A DNA stretch of 64,000 bases from an uncultured Bryobacteraceae bacterium (GCA_938003835.1 CALKXJ010000016.1:124001-188000), one strand, 5' to 3'; shown: positions 16,863 through 28,219, counted from the first letter of the stretch. Notes: generated by a model not told the origin, from the letters alone. Numbers and translations: made by a program.

Positions 16863-18787
16863 GCCCTTATTCTGCCACAACACGATCCGCCCTCGTCCGG
16901 GGATTCGCCCTGGCCGCGGCCCTGCTGGCAGGCGGCGTGGCACAGGGGCAGATCCTGCCGCGGGAAGCGCTGCCACCGGTGAACTACCTGGCCGCCGTCA
17001 TGGACCGTTTCCACCTGCATTTCGACGTCTACTCGGACGCTTTCGCCGCAGGCAACCACTTCCTGGCGCGCGGGCGCATGTCGGGCCCAGGCCACGAAGA
17101 GGCCGTGCCGCCCATGGACGAAGCCTGGACGCTCGAGCCGGCCGGAGGCCTGACCGCGATCCGGGCGCGCTTTGAAGCCCGCGGGGACAACTGGGGCGGC
17201 TGGTACTTCCTGAATGGCGTGCTCCGCCCGCCGGATATGGCGCCGCGGCCGGATTTCGGAAAAGAGCCGGGGGCGGGCGTCGATCTGCGCGGCGCCACCC
17301 GGCTCACCTTTCTCGCGCGGGGAGAGCGCGGCGGCGAGCGCGTCGAGTTCTTCTGTCTGGGTGTCGGACGGGATCCGGCAACCGGCCGGCCGGTGGCACC
17401 CAACCCGGACTCGGACAGGAAAGCCTCGACAGGCTGGGTGACCTTGTCCCGAGACTGGCGGGCGTACTCAATTCCGCTGGCCGGCACGGACCTCGGCTAT
17501 GTCGTCGGCGGCTTCGGGTGGGTAACCAATGCCCGCGCGAACGGCTCTCGCAGCATAACGTTTTATCTGGACGAGATCCGCTACGATAAACCGCGCCTGG
17601 AGGAGCCCCGGTTCCTGGCAAGCTATGAGACCCGCCCTTCGGGCGAAGCCTTCGACGCCGCGCTGCGCAACGCCGCCTTCGTCTATGACAATGCCCTGGC
17701 GCTTCAGGCATTCCTTGCCGCGGGCCGGCGCGACCGCGCCCGGCTGCTCGCCGATGCCTTCCTCATGGCGCTCGACCGCGACCGTTTCTTCGAGGACGGC
17801 CGGATCCGCAATGCCTACCAGGCGGGTGACCTGCTCCTTCCGCCGGGATGGCGGACGCAGCGCGCGGCTCAGGCGGTGCGGCTCCCCGGCTGGTACGATC
17901 CCAGCCGGCGGAGCTGGCTCGAAGACGAATACCAGGTGAGCACGCACGCCGGCAACGTGGCCTGGGTGATGCTCGCCCTGCTCAGTTACTTCGAGGTCGC
18001 CGGCGAGATGCGCGTGCTCCAGGCCGCCGAGCGCATGGGGGAATGGGTGGAGCGCCACTGCCGCGACGCGCGAGGCGCCGGCGGCTACACCGCGGGCTAT
18101 CAAGGCTGGGAGCCGGCGCCGCGGAAGCTTTCCTATAAAGCGACAGAGCACAACATCGATCTGTACGCCGCCTTCCGGCGGCTGCACCTTCTCACGCGCG
18201 ACCCGCGATGGCGCGAAAGCGCCGAACGGGCCAAACGCTTCGTGCTCGCCATGTGGGATGCGCGTGAAGGCAAGTTTTGGACCGGAACCGGCGATGACGG
18301 CGTCACCATCAATCGCTCGGTCATCCCTCTGGACATACAGGCCTGGGCCGTGCTCGCCCTGGACGAGGAGGGCCGGCACTACGCCCGGGCCCTGGCCTAC
18401 GCCGAAAAGCACCACCGCGCCGGTGAGGGTTTCGACTTCAACGAGGACCGCGATGGCGTCTGGTACGAGGGGACCGCCCAGCTTGCGCTCGCTTTCCGCC
18501 ACGCCGGGCAGGAGGGGAAGTGGCGCGCTCTTTTGAACCTGCTCCGTTCGGCCCGGGATCCCTCCGGCGGACTTCCCGCCGCCTCCCGCGACCGGCTGAC
18601 CACGGGATTCTTCCTCGCAACGGGCGAGCCCTGGTACTACTACAACCGGCTGCATGTGGGCGCGACGGCCTGGCTTGTGCTGGCCGAGCTCGGAGTCAAC
18701 CCGTTTGCGCCCTTCAAGCCTGCCGGAGCTCAAGCGGTACGGCTGTTGCTTCAGGCCGCCAGCCCGTCGAGCACGCCGCGCATGTAA
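16859..18787 (+). CDS. Exported alpha/alpha-barrel glycoside-hydrolase-like protein with N-terminal binding module
   Basis: This 642-residue protein has a signal peptide (residues 1-30, ending GGVAQGQ). A jelly-roll, CBM-like module follows (about 85-245: NWGGWYFLNG; WVTLSRDWRAYSIPLAGTDL; GGFGWVTNA; YLDEIRYD). The rest is a helical-toroid domain (about 265-615) with repeated helices such as HAGNVAWVMLALLSYFEV, KATEHNIDLYAAFRRLH, VIPLDIQAWAVLAL, VWYEGTAQLALAF and PWYYYNRLHVGATAW. This shape is typical of (alpha/alpha)6 glycosidases or lyases, but I cannot assign a family. WYEGT and YKATEHNIDLY may hold acidic catalytic residues. Its N-terminal module is shared with the divergent regulator at 15421-16548. 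The last 37 bases overlap the convergent isomerase gene. Confidence 0.75.
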   Translation: MSPYSATTRSALVRGFALAAALLAGGVAQGQILPREALPPVNYLAAVMDRFHLHFDVYSDAFAAGNHFLARGRMSGPGHEEAVPPMDEAWTLEPAGGLTAIRARFEARGDNWGGWYFLNGVLRPPDMAPRPDFGKEPGAGVDLRGATRLTFLARGERGGERVEFFCLGVGRDPATGRPVAPNPDSDRKASTGWVTLSRDWRAYSIPLAGTDLGYVVGGFGWVTNARANGSRSITFYLDEIRYDKPRLEEPRFLASYETRPSGEAFDAALRNAAFVYDNALALQAFLAAGRRDRARLLADAFLMALDRDRFFEDGRIRNAYQAGDLLLPPGWRTQRAAQAVRLPGWYDPSRRSWLEDEYQVSTHAGNVAWVMLALLSYFEVAGEMRVLQAAERMGEWVERHCRDARGAGGYTAGYQGWEPAPRKLSYKATEHNIDLYAAFRRLHLLTRDPRWRESAERAKRFVLAMWDAREGKFWTGTGDDGVTINRSVIPLDIQAWAVLALDEEGRHYARALAYAEKHHRAGEGFDFNEDRDGVWYEGTAQLALAFRHAGQEGKWRALLNLLRSARDPSGGLPAASRDRLTTGFFLATGEPWYYYNRLHVGATAWLVLAELGVNPFAPFKPAGAQAVRLLLQAASPSSTPRM

Positions 18788-19578
18788 GCGATCGAGCGGA
18801 TCATGCCCGGTAGCGGATCGTCGGCGTCGATTTCATATTCGAGCATCACGCCGCCCTGATAGTTCATTGCCCGCAGCTCGCGCAGGATCGCCACCACGGG
18901 CATGGCGCCGTCGCCCACCGGGCAGTCCGAGCCCCGCTGCATGAGGTCTTTGAGGTCCTTGATGTGGACGTCCAACAGGCGCGGGCCCGCCCGGCGGATC
19001 CACTCGACGACGTTCGCTCCGGTGCGCGCCGTATGGCCCACGTCGAGACACAGCCCCATGCGCGGGTCGCGATTCTTGACGGCTTCGAGGACGCTCTCCG
19101 GGGTCGGGAAGTGGCGGTCCTCCGGCCCGTGATTGTGGATGGCGGTCTTGATGTTGTATTCGCCGACGAGCTTTTCGACCGCATCGAGCGTGGCGTGGCT
19201 CGGCGCGCAGACCATCATCGGCATCCCGCACTCTCTGGCGTAGTCGAACATGGCGCGCAGCTCGGCCGGCCTGGTGAGATCGATGTTGCCGCCGCTCAGG
19301 ATGACGAGGCCGGCGTCGCGGAACTCCTGCGCGCCGCGCCGGAGCTCCTCGGGAGGCGCCTCGTAGGGCAGATGGAAGCTCTTGATGCTGACGTAGCGCA
19401 CGCCGAGCCGGGTGAGCATCCGGATCGCCTCGGCGCGCGAAAACTTGCGGAGCGAATACGTCGCCACTCCCAGCCGCAGCTCGCCGGGCGCCGTCCGTTC
19501 GGCAGCCTCGCCGAAACCCGGCGCCATGCCCGCGGCCGCGGCCGCACTCAGGAAATCTCGCCGTCTCAAGATCCGCAT
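18751..19578 (-). CDS. Exported TIM-barrel sugar phosphate isomerase/epimerase-like protein
   Basis: The protein begins RILRRRDFLSAAAAAGM, a Tat-type signal. A xylose-isomerase-like TIM barrel follows, with GVATYSLRKFSR, YVSIKSFHLP, TAIHNHGPED, GLCLDVGHTARTG, LLDVHIKDLK and VMLEYEIDAD. The His, Asp and Glu residues in the last four are the expected divalent-metal ligands. Family members isomerise or epimerise sugars, or cleave inositols; export implies a periplasmic role or a folded-cofactor export route. The ATG at 19578 has AAGGGGGA just upstream and is preferred over a start 24 bases earlier. The gene is convergent with the exported glycosidase-like gene, overlapping by 37 bases. Confidence 0.85.
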   Translation of the reverse strand: MRILRRRDFLSAAAAAGMAPGFGEAAERTAPGELRLGVATYSLRKFSRAEAIRMLTRLGVRYVSIKSFHLPYEAPPEELRRGAQEFRDAGLVILSGGNIDLTRPAELRAMFDYARECGMPMMVCAPSHATLDAVEKLVGEYNIKTAIHNHGPEDRHFPTPESVLEAVKNRDPRMGLCLDVGHTARTGANVVEWIRRAGPRLLDVHIKDLKDLMQRGSDCPVGDGAMPVVAILRELRAMNYQGGVMLEYEIDADDPLPGMIRSIAYMRGVLDGLAA

Positions 19579-19673
19579 CGGTCCCCCTTGCCTCCTTCCC
19601 ACTGTAGATCAGAAAATTGCTTGCGCCATGCGCTACCGTCTACGCTAAGAAGAAGCACGAACGGGACCATGAA

Positions 19674-20438
19674 GTGTTAGCTCCTCTTCCGGCACTGCTA
19701 CTAGCGCTCCTCTTCGTGGTGCTGGCGAGCGCGGCCGCCGGCATCTGGTTCGGCGGGCGGCCCGGCGCCTCGATCCGCTTCGTGCCGCTCAGCGGCGGCG
19801 TGCTCGTCGGCGTGTCTCTGTTTTGGGTATTGCCTGAGATTGCTGAGCGTTTCGGCTGGGCTGGGGCGGCCGCGGCCATGGCCGCGGGCGCGGGTCTGCT
19901 CCTTGCGGTCGACCGTTTTCTCTATCCGGTATGCCCGGCCTGTTCCCACACGCACGATCACGACGCCTGCCAGATGCGCCTCCACGGCTTTGCGGCCCCA
20001 CTGGTGCTGACCGTGTGGATCCACAGCTTCCTGGACGGGGTTGGTGTCGCGGCCGCCCAGGCGACAGCGGATGGCGTAATGGGGCAAGCCGTATTTTGGG
20101 GCATGGCGCTGCATAAGGTGCCGGAGGGCCTGGCCATAGGCGTGATGCTGCGGGCCAGCGTGCGCTCCTGGGCGGCAGCTTTGGCCTGGTCGGTGGCGGC
20201 GCAGGCGCCGATGGTGGCGGGCGGGTTGATGGAAGCTTGGCTTGCGCCGGGGCTGGGGGCGCCGGGCACTGTCCTGCTGCTGGCGCTCGCCGGCGGCAGC
20301 TTCCTCTTCCTGGGCGCTCACGCCGTTCACGCCGAATTTCGCTCGAGCGGCGCGCGGGGGGCCATCGCGGCGGCGCTGGTGGGCCTGCTCGCGGCGATCC
20401 TGCTGCCGACGGCCCTGACCAGGCTCCACTCCCACTGA
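19674..20438 (+). CDS. ZIP-family divalent metal transporter
   Basis: This is an eight-helix ZIP protein. TM4 is HSFLDGVGVAAA and TM5 is ALHKVPEGLAIGV, which contain the paired His, Asp and Glu residues forming the zinc/iron site. A His-rich loop (HTHDHDACQM) between TM3 and TM4 is also typical, as is the FLFLGAHAVHAEF stretch. It would import Zn or Fe into the cytoplasm. I prefer the GTG at 19674, giving MLAPLPALLLALL as the first helix, with a weak GGGA site upstream. A TTG at 19617 would add 19 charged residues. The gene is flanked by two minus-strand operons and appears monocistronic. Confidence 0.85.
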   Translation: MLAPLPALLLALLFVVLASAAAGIWFGGRPGASIRFVPLSGGVLVGVSLFWVLPEIAERFGWAGAAAAMAAGAGLLLAVDRFLYPVCPACSHTHDHDACQMRLHGFAAPLVLTVWIHSFLDGVGVAAAQATADGVMGQAVFWGMALHKVPEGLAIGVMLRASVRSWAAALAWSVAAQAPMVAGGLMEAWLAPGLGAPGTVLLLALAGGSFLFLGAHAVHAEFRSSGARGAIAAALVGLLAAILLPTALTRLHSH

Positions 20439-20448
20439 GGAGCGAGTC

Positions 20449-21669
20449 TCAGGCGGCCGGGGCGACCGGCGCTTCGAGTACCACCTGAACCGGCGTGCCG
20501 TCGCTGATGGAGCTGTCCGGGTGGGTGATCACGGTTTGCCCTGCCTGGAGGCCCTCCAGCACCTCGGCCTCGAGGCCGTTGCGCTGGCCTATGCGGACTG
20601 CGCGGCGCCGCGCCTGTCCCTGCTCGACGACAAAGACCGCCCAGCCGCCCTCATGGCGAAACAGCGCGCTCGCCGGCACGATCACCAGATCGCTCCCCTC
20701 CCAGAGGATGAAGCGGGTCTGGACGCGATAGCCGTCGCCCAGCCGCTCCCATTTCTCCGGCGGCGAGGTGATGTCGCTGATGACGCGCACGCGCTGCTCT
20801 TCGACGCCCAGCGCGGAGATCTTGGTGAAGGCCTGCGGCTCGACGCGGCGCACCCGGCCCTCGAGCAGATCCGGTCCACCCCAGCGCTCATAGAGGACGC
20901 GCATGCCCGGCGTGATTTTGACGGCGTCCTCGGAGAGAACCTCCGTCTCCACTTCGAGCATCCTCGCGTCGCCGATCTCCAGCAGCGGCTGGCCGGGCTG
21001 AACGACGCCTTCGCTTTCGCGCAGTATCCTCAGGACGCGCCCGGCGGCCGGCGCCCGCACCGGAACCAGCTCCGTGGGATTCGAAGCGGAGGCGGCCGCC
21101 GAGTAGGCCAGCGCGGCCCGGGCAGCCTCGAGTTCGGCGGCGGCGAGCTGAACGGCGTGTTCGGCCGCGCGCCGGGAGGCTGCCGAGCGGCGCGCCTCGG
21201 TCTCGGTCCGTTCCAGACGGTCCTTGGGGACGTCTCCGGAGGAAGCGAGTTGCCGGACGCGGGCCAGCTCCGCTTCCCAGAATGCGGCGTCGACCTCGGC
21301 CGCCGCACGGCGCTCCTGGGCTTGGCGCAGGGCTGCCTCGGCCGCCGCGACGCGTGCTTCTGCCTCAGCGCGCGTGCGCGGGTCGAGCGTCTGCGGCCGC
21401 AGCGGCTCGAGCTCGAGCAGGACCTGGCCCCGCCGCACGGCGTCACCCACCCTCCACGGCAGGCGGCGCGCGTAGCCCGCCACCGGCGCCGAAACCAAAT
21501 ACCGGTCCGTGACGCGCGTCTTGCCTTCCTCGACCACCGTGACCTGGAGCGTGCCGCGCGTCACCCGCGCCCCCTCGACCAGCGCCGGGCGCGGGCGGTA
21601 GCCCCAGGCGATCAGCAAGCCAATGGCCAGGGCCACGAGCCCGATCGCCACCCATCGCTTCCAGGCCAC
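20449..21669 (-). CDS. HlyD/MFP-family periplasmic adaptor of an ABC exporter
   Basis: This 406-residue membrane fusion protein has one N-terminal helix (VAIGLVALAIGLLIAWGY) and a lipoyl-like half (VSAPVAGYARRLPWRVGDAVRRGQVL). A coiled-coil hairpin lies at about residues 95-200, followed by the second lipoyl half (VPVRAPAAGRVLRI). C-terminal beta-barrel domains end with SSISDGTPVQVVL. It would bridge the inner-membrane exporter to an outer-membrane channel. The GTG at 21669 lies 7 bases after the permease stop and has AAGGAG upstream. It is the last gene of the operon of response regulator, kinase, ATPase, permease and adaptor. No TolC-like gene is adjacent. Confidence 0.88.
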   Translation of the reverse strand: MAWKRWVAIGLVALAIGLLIAWGYRPRPALVEGARVTRGTLQVTVVEEGKTRVTDRYLVSAPVAGYARRLPWRVGDAVRRGQVLLELEPLRPQTLDPRTRAEAEARVAAAEAALRQAQERRAAAEVDAAFWEAELARVRQLASSGDVPKDRLERTETEARRSAASRRAAEHAVQLAAAELEAARAALAYSAAASASNPTELVPVRAPAAGRVLRILRESEGVVQPGQPLLEIGDARMLEVETEVLSEDAVKITPGMRVLYERWGGPDLLEGRVRRVEPQAFTKISALGVEEQRVRVISDITSPPEKWERLGDGYRVQTRFILWEGSDLVIVPASALFRHEGGWAVFVVEQGQARRRAVRIGQRNGLEAEVLEGLQAGQTVITHPDSSISDGTPVQVVLEAPVAPAA

Positions 21670-21676
21670 GCGCGCC

Positions 21677-24040
21677 TCACTCCTTGGTCTTGAGCACGGC
21701 CACCAGATCCAGGCGGTCGAGCTTGCGCTTGATGACGAGCCCGGACAGCACGCCGGAGACAAGCACCACCAGCGCCGCAAAGGAATAGCTCGACGGCTCG
21801 ATCACCAGGGGGACGCGGAACAGGTCGGTCTGGAGGCCGGTGATCATCTGCGCGCACAGCCAGTGGCCGATAAAGAAGCCGGCCGGGATGCCCGCGACGA
21901 CCAGCAGCGCCATCTCGCCGAGCAGGATGTAAGCGATCTCGGCGCGCGTAAAGCCGAGCACGCGCAGGGTAGCCAGATCGCGGTTGCGCTCGGAGAAGGC
22001 GATGCGCGCGCTGTTGTAGACGACGCCGAAGGCGATGCTGCACGCCAGCAGAGTGTTAAAAAAGGCGAATGTCAGCATCTGTTTGGCCAGTGTCTCATAA
22101 AAGTTCCGCAGACCCTTTTCGCGCACGCTCACGCCGGCGACGCGCGGCATCTGGTTCAGTTTGGCGTAGATGGCGCGCCCGAGGCGGGGATCGATCTCGA
22201 GATAGGCCCCGGAGACGGTCCTGCCGTCGCCGAGCAGCCGGTTGAGGGAGTCCAGGCGCGCATATCCGGTCACCCCCACCCATTCGCTCACCAGGCCCAC
22301 GATGGGGGCCTCGAGCGTCCGCCGGCGGCCTTCGAGCACCTCGATCGTCAGCGTGTCGCCCGGCCGGACGCCCAGCAGGTGGGCCAGGTAATCCGTGAGC
22401 AGGAAGCCGTGCTCGGGAATCGCGACCGGTCGCAGATCCTGATCGAGCAGCCGGTACAAGGTCGACTCCTCGGGCACGCCGCGGATCGCCGTGCGGTAGC
22501 TTCGATGCTCGTGGCGCAGGCGCACCGGCACCCAGCGGTAGGGCTCCACATGCCGGACTCCTTCGAGACTCCGCAGCGAGTAGAGCACGCGCTCGGAGGT
22601 CGGTTCGATGAAGGTGACATTGAGGTCGTCCCTCTTGGCCAGTTTGAACTGGATGTCCACGATGTAATCGGTGGCGTCGCTGAAGAAACGCCCGACGATG
22701 AGAATGGCGCAGGCAAAAGCCACGCCGATCATGGTGAGGAAGGCCTTGACGGGCCGACGGCTGATGGAGCGGAGAATCATCTTGGTGGGTGGGGCCAGTC
22801 TCCGGCCGAAGCCGAGCGCCTCGAGCAAGCTGGCGCGGTAGCGCGCCGGCGCGGCGGGCTGCATCGCCTGCGCGGGCGGCAGCGAGGCGGCGCGCAGGAT
22901 CGAATAAAGAGTGGCCAGGAAGGCCGCGGCCACGGTCACCAGCACCGAGGTCACCACCGCCGCCGGACGCAGCTGGTAGAGCAGGAACGGGAACCGGTAG
23001 AAGTCCATATAGATGCGGCCCAGCCCCTGGCCGAGCCAGACCCCCGCGGCGATGCCCCCGGCCACACCGATCAGCACGATCAGGAGCACGAACTTCAGGT
23101 AATGCGCCACGATGTCGCCATTGCCGTAGCCGAAGGCCTTCAAGATCGCCACCTGTTCGCGTTCGGTGGCCATCAGCCGGCCGATGACGACGTTGAGCAG
23201 AAACGACGCCACGCCGACGAAGATGATGGGGAACATCGTCGCCATCTTCTGGAGCTGGCGCATCTCCTCGGAGAGGTAGCGGTGCGAGATCTGGTCCTTG
23301 CGGCCGTGCGCGCCCAGGCTTCCGTAGCGTTTGAGGATATCCTCCAGGCGGTCGATCACCTCGCCTTCGCGGGCATCGGCGGTGAGCGAAAGGGCCACGG
23401 TGTTGAAAGCGCCCTCCATCTCGAAGGCGGCGGCCAGCGCCGCCCGACCCATCCAGAGGATGCCGTAACTTTCGAAATCGGGAATCACCGCACCCGGCTG
23501 AAGCTGGTAGATGAACTCGGGCGACAGCGCCACGCCGACAATCCGCAGGCGCTTCTTCTTGCCGCGAATCGTCGCCCCGAGCTCGTCGCCCGGCTTCAGG
23601 CGGTGGGCCTCGGCGAAGGCTTCGCTCACCAGCACCTCATCGTCCCGGTAAGGTTCGGTGAGCCGGCCCTGGCGCAGATAGACCCGGTTGAGCAGCGGCT
23701 CGCCGTGATCGGGCAGCGAACAGATCTGTCCGGAGACCGGATCGGGGTAGCCGGGGACTTCGAGCAGCACCGGCGCAAAGACGCGCGTCTCGACATGCTG
23801 GACGCCGGGGATGGCCTGAATCTGCGCTTTCAGGCTTTCCGGCGCCCGCTTGAGCGAGGCAAAGACGTCCGCGAACCGATAATCGCGGTAAAAGACCGAC
23901 TGCGTGACCCTAAGCGAATCGAGCACGCTCACCGACATGATGAAGGTGGCCACACCGCCGGCGATCACCAGGCCGATGGCCAGCACCTGCCCTTTGATGC
24001 TCCAGAGATCGCGGACGAGCTTCCGGTCGAGCGCTCGCAT
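21677..24040 (-). CDS. ABC transporter permease with two FtsX domains
   Basis: This 787-residue permease has an N-terminal helix (GQVLAIGLVIAGGVATFIMSV), a large periplasmic domain, and two FtsX-type three-helix blocks. The first is at about residues 280-400 (FPIIFVGVASFLLNVVIGRL, ATEREQVAILKAFGYG) and the second at the end (SERNRDLATLRVLGFTRAEI, GEMALLVVAGIPAGF). This is the long MacB-like permease type that usually exports lipids, lipoproteins or toxic compounds rather than importing. It lies 3 bases after the ATPase stop and 7 bases before the adaptor start. Control by the adjacent sigma-54 two-component system is inferred from operon structure. Confidence 0.9.
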   Translation of the reverse strand: MRALDRKLVRDLWSIKGQVLAIGLVIAGGVATFIMSVSVLDSLRVTQSVFYRDYRFADVFASLKRAPESLKAQIQAIPGVQHVETRVFAPVLLEVPGYPDPVSGQICSLPDHGEPLLNRVYLRQGRLTEPYRDDEVLVSEAFAEAHRLKPGDELGATIRGKKKRLRIVGVALSPEFIYQLQPGAVIPDFESYGILWMGRAALAAAFEMEGAFNTVALSLTADAREGEVIDRLEDILKRYGSLGAHGRKDQISHRYLSEEMRQLQKMATMFPIIFVGVASFLLNVVIGRLMATEREQVAILKAFGYGNGDIVAHYLKFVLLIVLIGVAGGIAAGVWLGQGLGRIYMDFYRFPFLLYQLRPAAVVTSVLVTVAAAFLATLYSILRAASLPPAQAMQPAAPARYRASLLEALGFGRRLAPPTKMILRSISRRPVKAFLTMIGVAFACAILIVGRFFSDATDYIVDIQFKLAKRDDLNVTFIEPTSERVLYSLRSLEGVRHVEPYRWVPVRLRHEHRSYRTAIRGVPEESTLYRLLDQDLRPVAIPEHGFLLTDYLAHLLGVRPGDTLTIEVLEGRRRTLEAPIVGLVSEWVGVTGYARLDSLNRLLGDGRTVSGAYLEIDPRLGRAIYAKLNQMPRVAGVSVREKGLRNFYETLAKQMLTFAFFNTLLACSIAFGVVYNSARIAFSERNRDLATLRVLGFTRAEIAYILLGEMALLVVAGIPAGFFIGHWLCAQMITGLQTDLFRVPLVIEPSSYSFAALVVLVSGVLSGLVIKRKLDRLDLVAVLKTKE

Positions 24041-24043
24041 CTT

Positions 24044-24778
24044 TCACCAGTGCAACTGGCGGGCGCGCTTCTTGTGCGCGTTGCGTTCGACGAAGCTGAT
24101 GCGCCCGTCGCTTAAATGGATCACCCGGTCGGCCATGGCGGCGATGTCGGCGTTGTGGGTGATCAGGGCGGTGGTGGTGCCGAGCTCCTGGTTGACCCGC
24201 TCGATCGCCTCGAGCACCACAATGCCCGTGGCCGAGTCGAGCGCCCCCGTGGGCTCGTCGCACAAGAGCACCGCCGGGTTTTTGGCGATCGCCCGGGCGA
24301 TGGCCACCCGCTGCTGCTGGCCCCCGGAAAGCTGCGAGGGAAAGTGATCGAGGCGGTCGGCCAGCCCGACCAGGGCCAGGGCATCTTCGGGCTTCATCGG
24401 ATTCCGCGCGATCTCGGTCACCGCAGCCACGTTTTCGCGCGCGGTGAGGCTGGGAATCAGGTTGTAGAACTGGAAGACGAAGCCCACGTGGTGACGCCGG
24501 TAGGCGGTGAGCTCGCGGTCGCTCGCTCGCGCCAGATCCTGGCCCCGGTAGAGCACCTGCCCGCTGGTCGGCCGGTCCAGCCCGCCCAGGATGTTCAGCA
24601 AGGTCGACTTGCCGCTGCCCGAAGGCCCGAGCAGGACCACCAGCTCGCCGGGGTAGAGCTCGAGATGGATGCCGCGCAGCGCGTGCACCTGGACCTCGCC
24701 CATATCGTAGATCTTGACGACGTCGCGCGCCTCGAAGATTTTCTCCGGCTCGGACAGGGGACGGGGAGCCGAGGGCAT
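24044..24778 (-). CDS. ABC transporter ATP-binding protein (MacB/LolD type)
   Basis: This 244-residue ATPase has Walker [10 protein letters not shown], a Q-loop with [17 protein letters not shown], signature [14 protein letters not shown], Walker [14 protein letters not shown] and the H-loop TALITHNAD. The [12 protein letters not shown] form places it in the MacB/LolD/FtsE clade, which pairs with FtsX-type permeases. The ATG at 24776-24778 lies 5 bases after the kinase stop. A longer reading frame upstream overlaps the kinase gene and lacks homology. It energises the permease encoded 3 bases downstream. Confidence 0.93.
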   Translation of the reverse strand: MPSAPRPLSEPEKIFEARDVVKIYDMGEVQVHALRGIHLELYPGELVVLLGPSGSGKSTLLNILGGLDRPTSGQVLYRGQDLARASDRELTAYRRHHVGFVFQFYNLIPSLTARENVAAVTEIARNPMKPEDALALVGLADRLDHFPSQLSGGQQQRVAIARAIAKNPAVLLCDEPTGALDSATGIVVLEAIERVNQELGTTTALITHNADIAAMADRVIHLSDGRISFVERNAHKKRARQLHW

Positions 24779-24783
24779 GGGAT

Positions 24784-26649
24784 TCAGGCGGCGCCGGCGC
24801 GCGCGGCGGCGGCCGGAAACAGAAACCGGAAGGTCGTGCCTTCTCCGGGGCGGCTGTCGAAGTCCAGACGGGCGCCGTGCAGCTCCGCGATGCGCCACGC
24901 CATGGTGAGGCCGATGCCGGAGCCCCGGCCTTTCGTCGTGAAGTAGAGGTTGAAGATCTTGTCCCGGATCTCGGGCGGGATGCCGCGCCCCTGATCCCGG
25001 ACACGCAGCTCGTAGCCGCTCTCGGCGGGCGCGATCGAGATCTTGACCGAACCGGGCTGCTCCATGGCTTCGATGCCGTTCAGCACCACGTTCATCACCG
25101 CCTGGCGCAGCAAGGACCGGTCGGCAGAGACCACCGCACGGGGCGTTTCGGCAGCCACCTCCAGGCGTACGGCGCGCTCCGACGCTACCGGCGCCAGCAG
25201 CCCGGCGATCTCTTCGGCCAGCGCCACCAGGTCCGTTTCCTCCCGGCGCAGCTCGAGCGGCCGCGTGAAGTCGAGCAACGTCACCACCATCCGGTCCAGA
25301 CGCTTGATCTCGCTTCCGATGGTCTCGATCTCGGCGCCGAGCTCCGGCGCCTTCTCCTTCGCCTCCAGCTCGAGAAGCTGCAAGTGCGTGTAGATGGAGT
25401 TGAGCGGATTCTTGATCTCGTGCGCCACACCGCTCAACAGGCGCCCCATCGCCTCGCGGCGCAGGCTGACATCGATCTCGGATTCGAGCTGGCGGCGGGA
25501 CTCGGCGTCGCGGAGGGTCACCACCAGCCCCCGGCGCTCGCGCGCCGGGAAATCCTCGAGCACCTCGACGCTGACGAGCAAGGGTGTCTCAGAGCCGTCC
25601 GGAAGGCGGGCCGCCAGGCGGTGATTGCGCAAGCGCTGCCGGTGGCTCGCGGCGGCTTGCACCAGCGCGCCGAGCGGGCTCGCGGGGGGAAACAGCTCCT
25701 CGAGCTCCGCACCGATCATCTCCCAGCGCCCGCGGCCGAGGAAACGCTCGGTGGCGCCGCCGGCGACCGCCAGCCGGCCGTTGCGATCGAACAGCAGGAT
25801 GGCCTCCTCCAGCCGCTCGAGCAGTTGCTCCAGGCGCCCGCGCATCTCCGCGGCATGTTCGCTTGCGCCCCGGATCTGCCGGCCGAGCAGGGCGAGCTTG
25901 GACTGGAGCGCCTCAAGTTCGGAATCCTGCCGGGCCGGCGCCGGCTCGGCCAATCCTTCGCCTTTGGCGAGCTGGTCGATCATGGCGGCCACCTGCTCGA
26001 GGGGCCGGGCGGCGCGCCGGGCGAGTAGGCCGGCCGCGCCGGCCGACACCAGCAGGCAAGCCAAGCTCAACGCCGCGAGCTTGGTGAGCTCCGGAACGAT
26101 CGCGTCGCGGAGCAAGGCAGTGGACAGGACCACGTGAATCGTGAAGACGGCCTGGCCTGCGGGGGCCGCGCCCAGCGGGACCCGAAGCTCGAGATCGCGC
26201 AGCGGGCCCAGGACCTGCCAGAGCTTCCTCGATGTGCTCATCCGCGACCACTCCATCAGCGGCGTCATCCGCGGCGCCGGCTCATCCACCTGCGCCGGAT
26301 TCGAAGAGGCGATCACGCGGCCCTCGTCGCCGCTGACCAGGATCTCGACCACGGCGGCGGAGCTTGCCACCGTGCGGATCAGGAAGGCGGGCAACTGGGG
26401 ATCCTCGCGCACCAGGCGCACCCACCGGCGTTTGGCCTCCTCGAGGCTCGCTCCCGGAGCCTCGGGGCCGGCCTGGCGCACGCGCTCGAGCACATACGAC
26501 TTCACCTGTTCGGCCGAGACGCGGGCGATCTCGATCGTATCGTCGAGCTTGATACCGATTAACGCTTGCAGGTAGAGGCTCGAGAGCGCAACCACCACCG
26601 CTCCGACCATCGCCACGATCACGAGCGTCAGGCGCGTCCTTGGCCGCAC
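24784..26649 (-). CDS. Membrane sensor histidine kinase (HAMP-PAS-HisKA)
   Basis: This 621-residue kinase has TM1 (about residues 8-30), a periplasmic sensor of about 150 residues, TM2 (about 188-210) and a HAMP helix. A PAS-like domain (about 280-385: [19 protein letters not shown]), the phosphoacceptor motif [12 protein letters not shown] with His410, and the ATPase N, G1 and G2 boxes ([26 protein letters not shown]) follow. It is of NtrB/AtoS type, the usual partner of NtrC-family regulators. Such a regulator is encoded 10 bases upstream in the same operon. The signal is unknown; the ABC exporter downstream suggests an envelope or efflux stimulus. Confidence 0.93.
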   Translation of the reverse strand: MRPRTRLTLVIVAMVGAVVVALSSLYLQALIGIKLDDTIEIARVSAEQVKSYVLERVRQAGPEAPGASLEEAKRRWVRLVREDPQLPAFLIRTVASSAAVVEILVSGDEGRVIASSNPAQVDEPAPRMTPLMEWSRMSTSRKLWQVLGPLRDLELRVPLGAAPAGQAVFTIHVVLSTALLRDAIVPELTKLAALSLACLLVSAGAAGLLARRAARPLEQVAAMIDQLAKGEGLAEPAPARQDSELEALQSKLALLGRQIRGASEHAAEMRGRLEQLLERLEEAILLFDRNGRLAVAGGATERFLGRGRWEMIGAELEELFPPASPLGALVQAAASHRQRLRNHRLAARLPDGSETPLLVSVEVLEDFPARERRGLVVTLRDAESRRQLESEIDVSLRREAMGRLLSGVAHEIKNPLNSIYTHLQLLELEAKEKAPELGAEIETIGSEIKRLDRMVVTLLDFTRPLELRREETDLVALAEEIAGLLAPVASERAVRLEVAAETPRAVVSADRSLLRQAVMNVVLNGIEAMEQPGSVKISIAPAESGYELRVRDQGRGIPPEIRDKIFNLYFTTKGRGSGIGLTMAWRIAELHGARLDFDSRPGEGTTFRFLFPAAAARAGAA

Positions 26650-26659
26650 GGCAGCAACC

Positions 26660-28087
<1,428 letters not shown>

Positions 28088-28219
28088 GCCTTCAATCCTA
28101 GCACCGCGTCATTTCGGCTTCCCCCGCCCGGGGCGGCGTGTCGATCCTACCCTGGCGCCCGAGGGCCGCCAGGGGCCGGTCCCACCGCTTTCCCCGGCAT
28201 TTTCAATCGACTGGAGGAT

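Noticed and set aside
21623-24115. Very long plus-strand open frame over the ABC permease
   Set aside because: It lies wholly antisense to a permease with clear FtsX motifs, and its translation is rich in Arg, Gln, Ala and Asp with no recognisable domain, as expected from high-GC codon bias.
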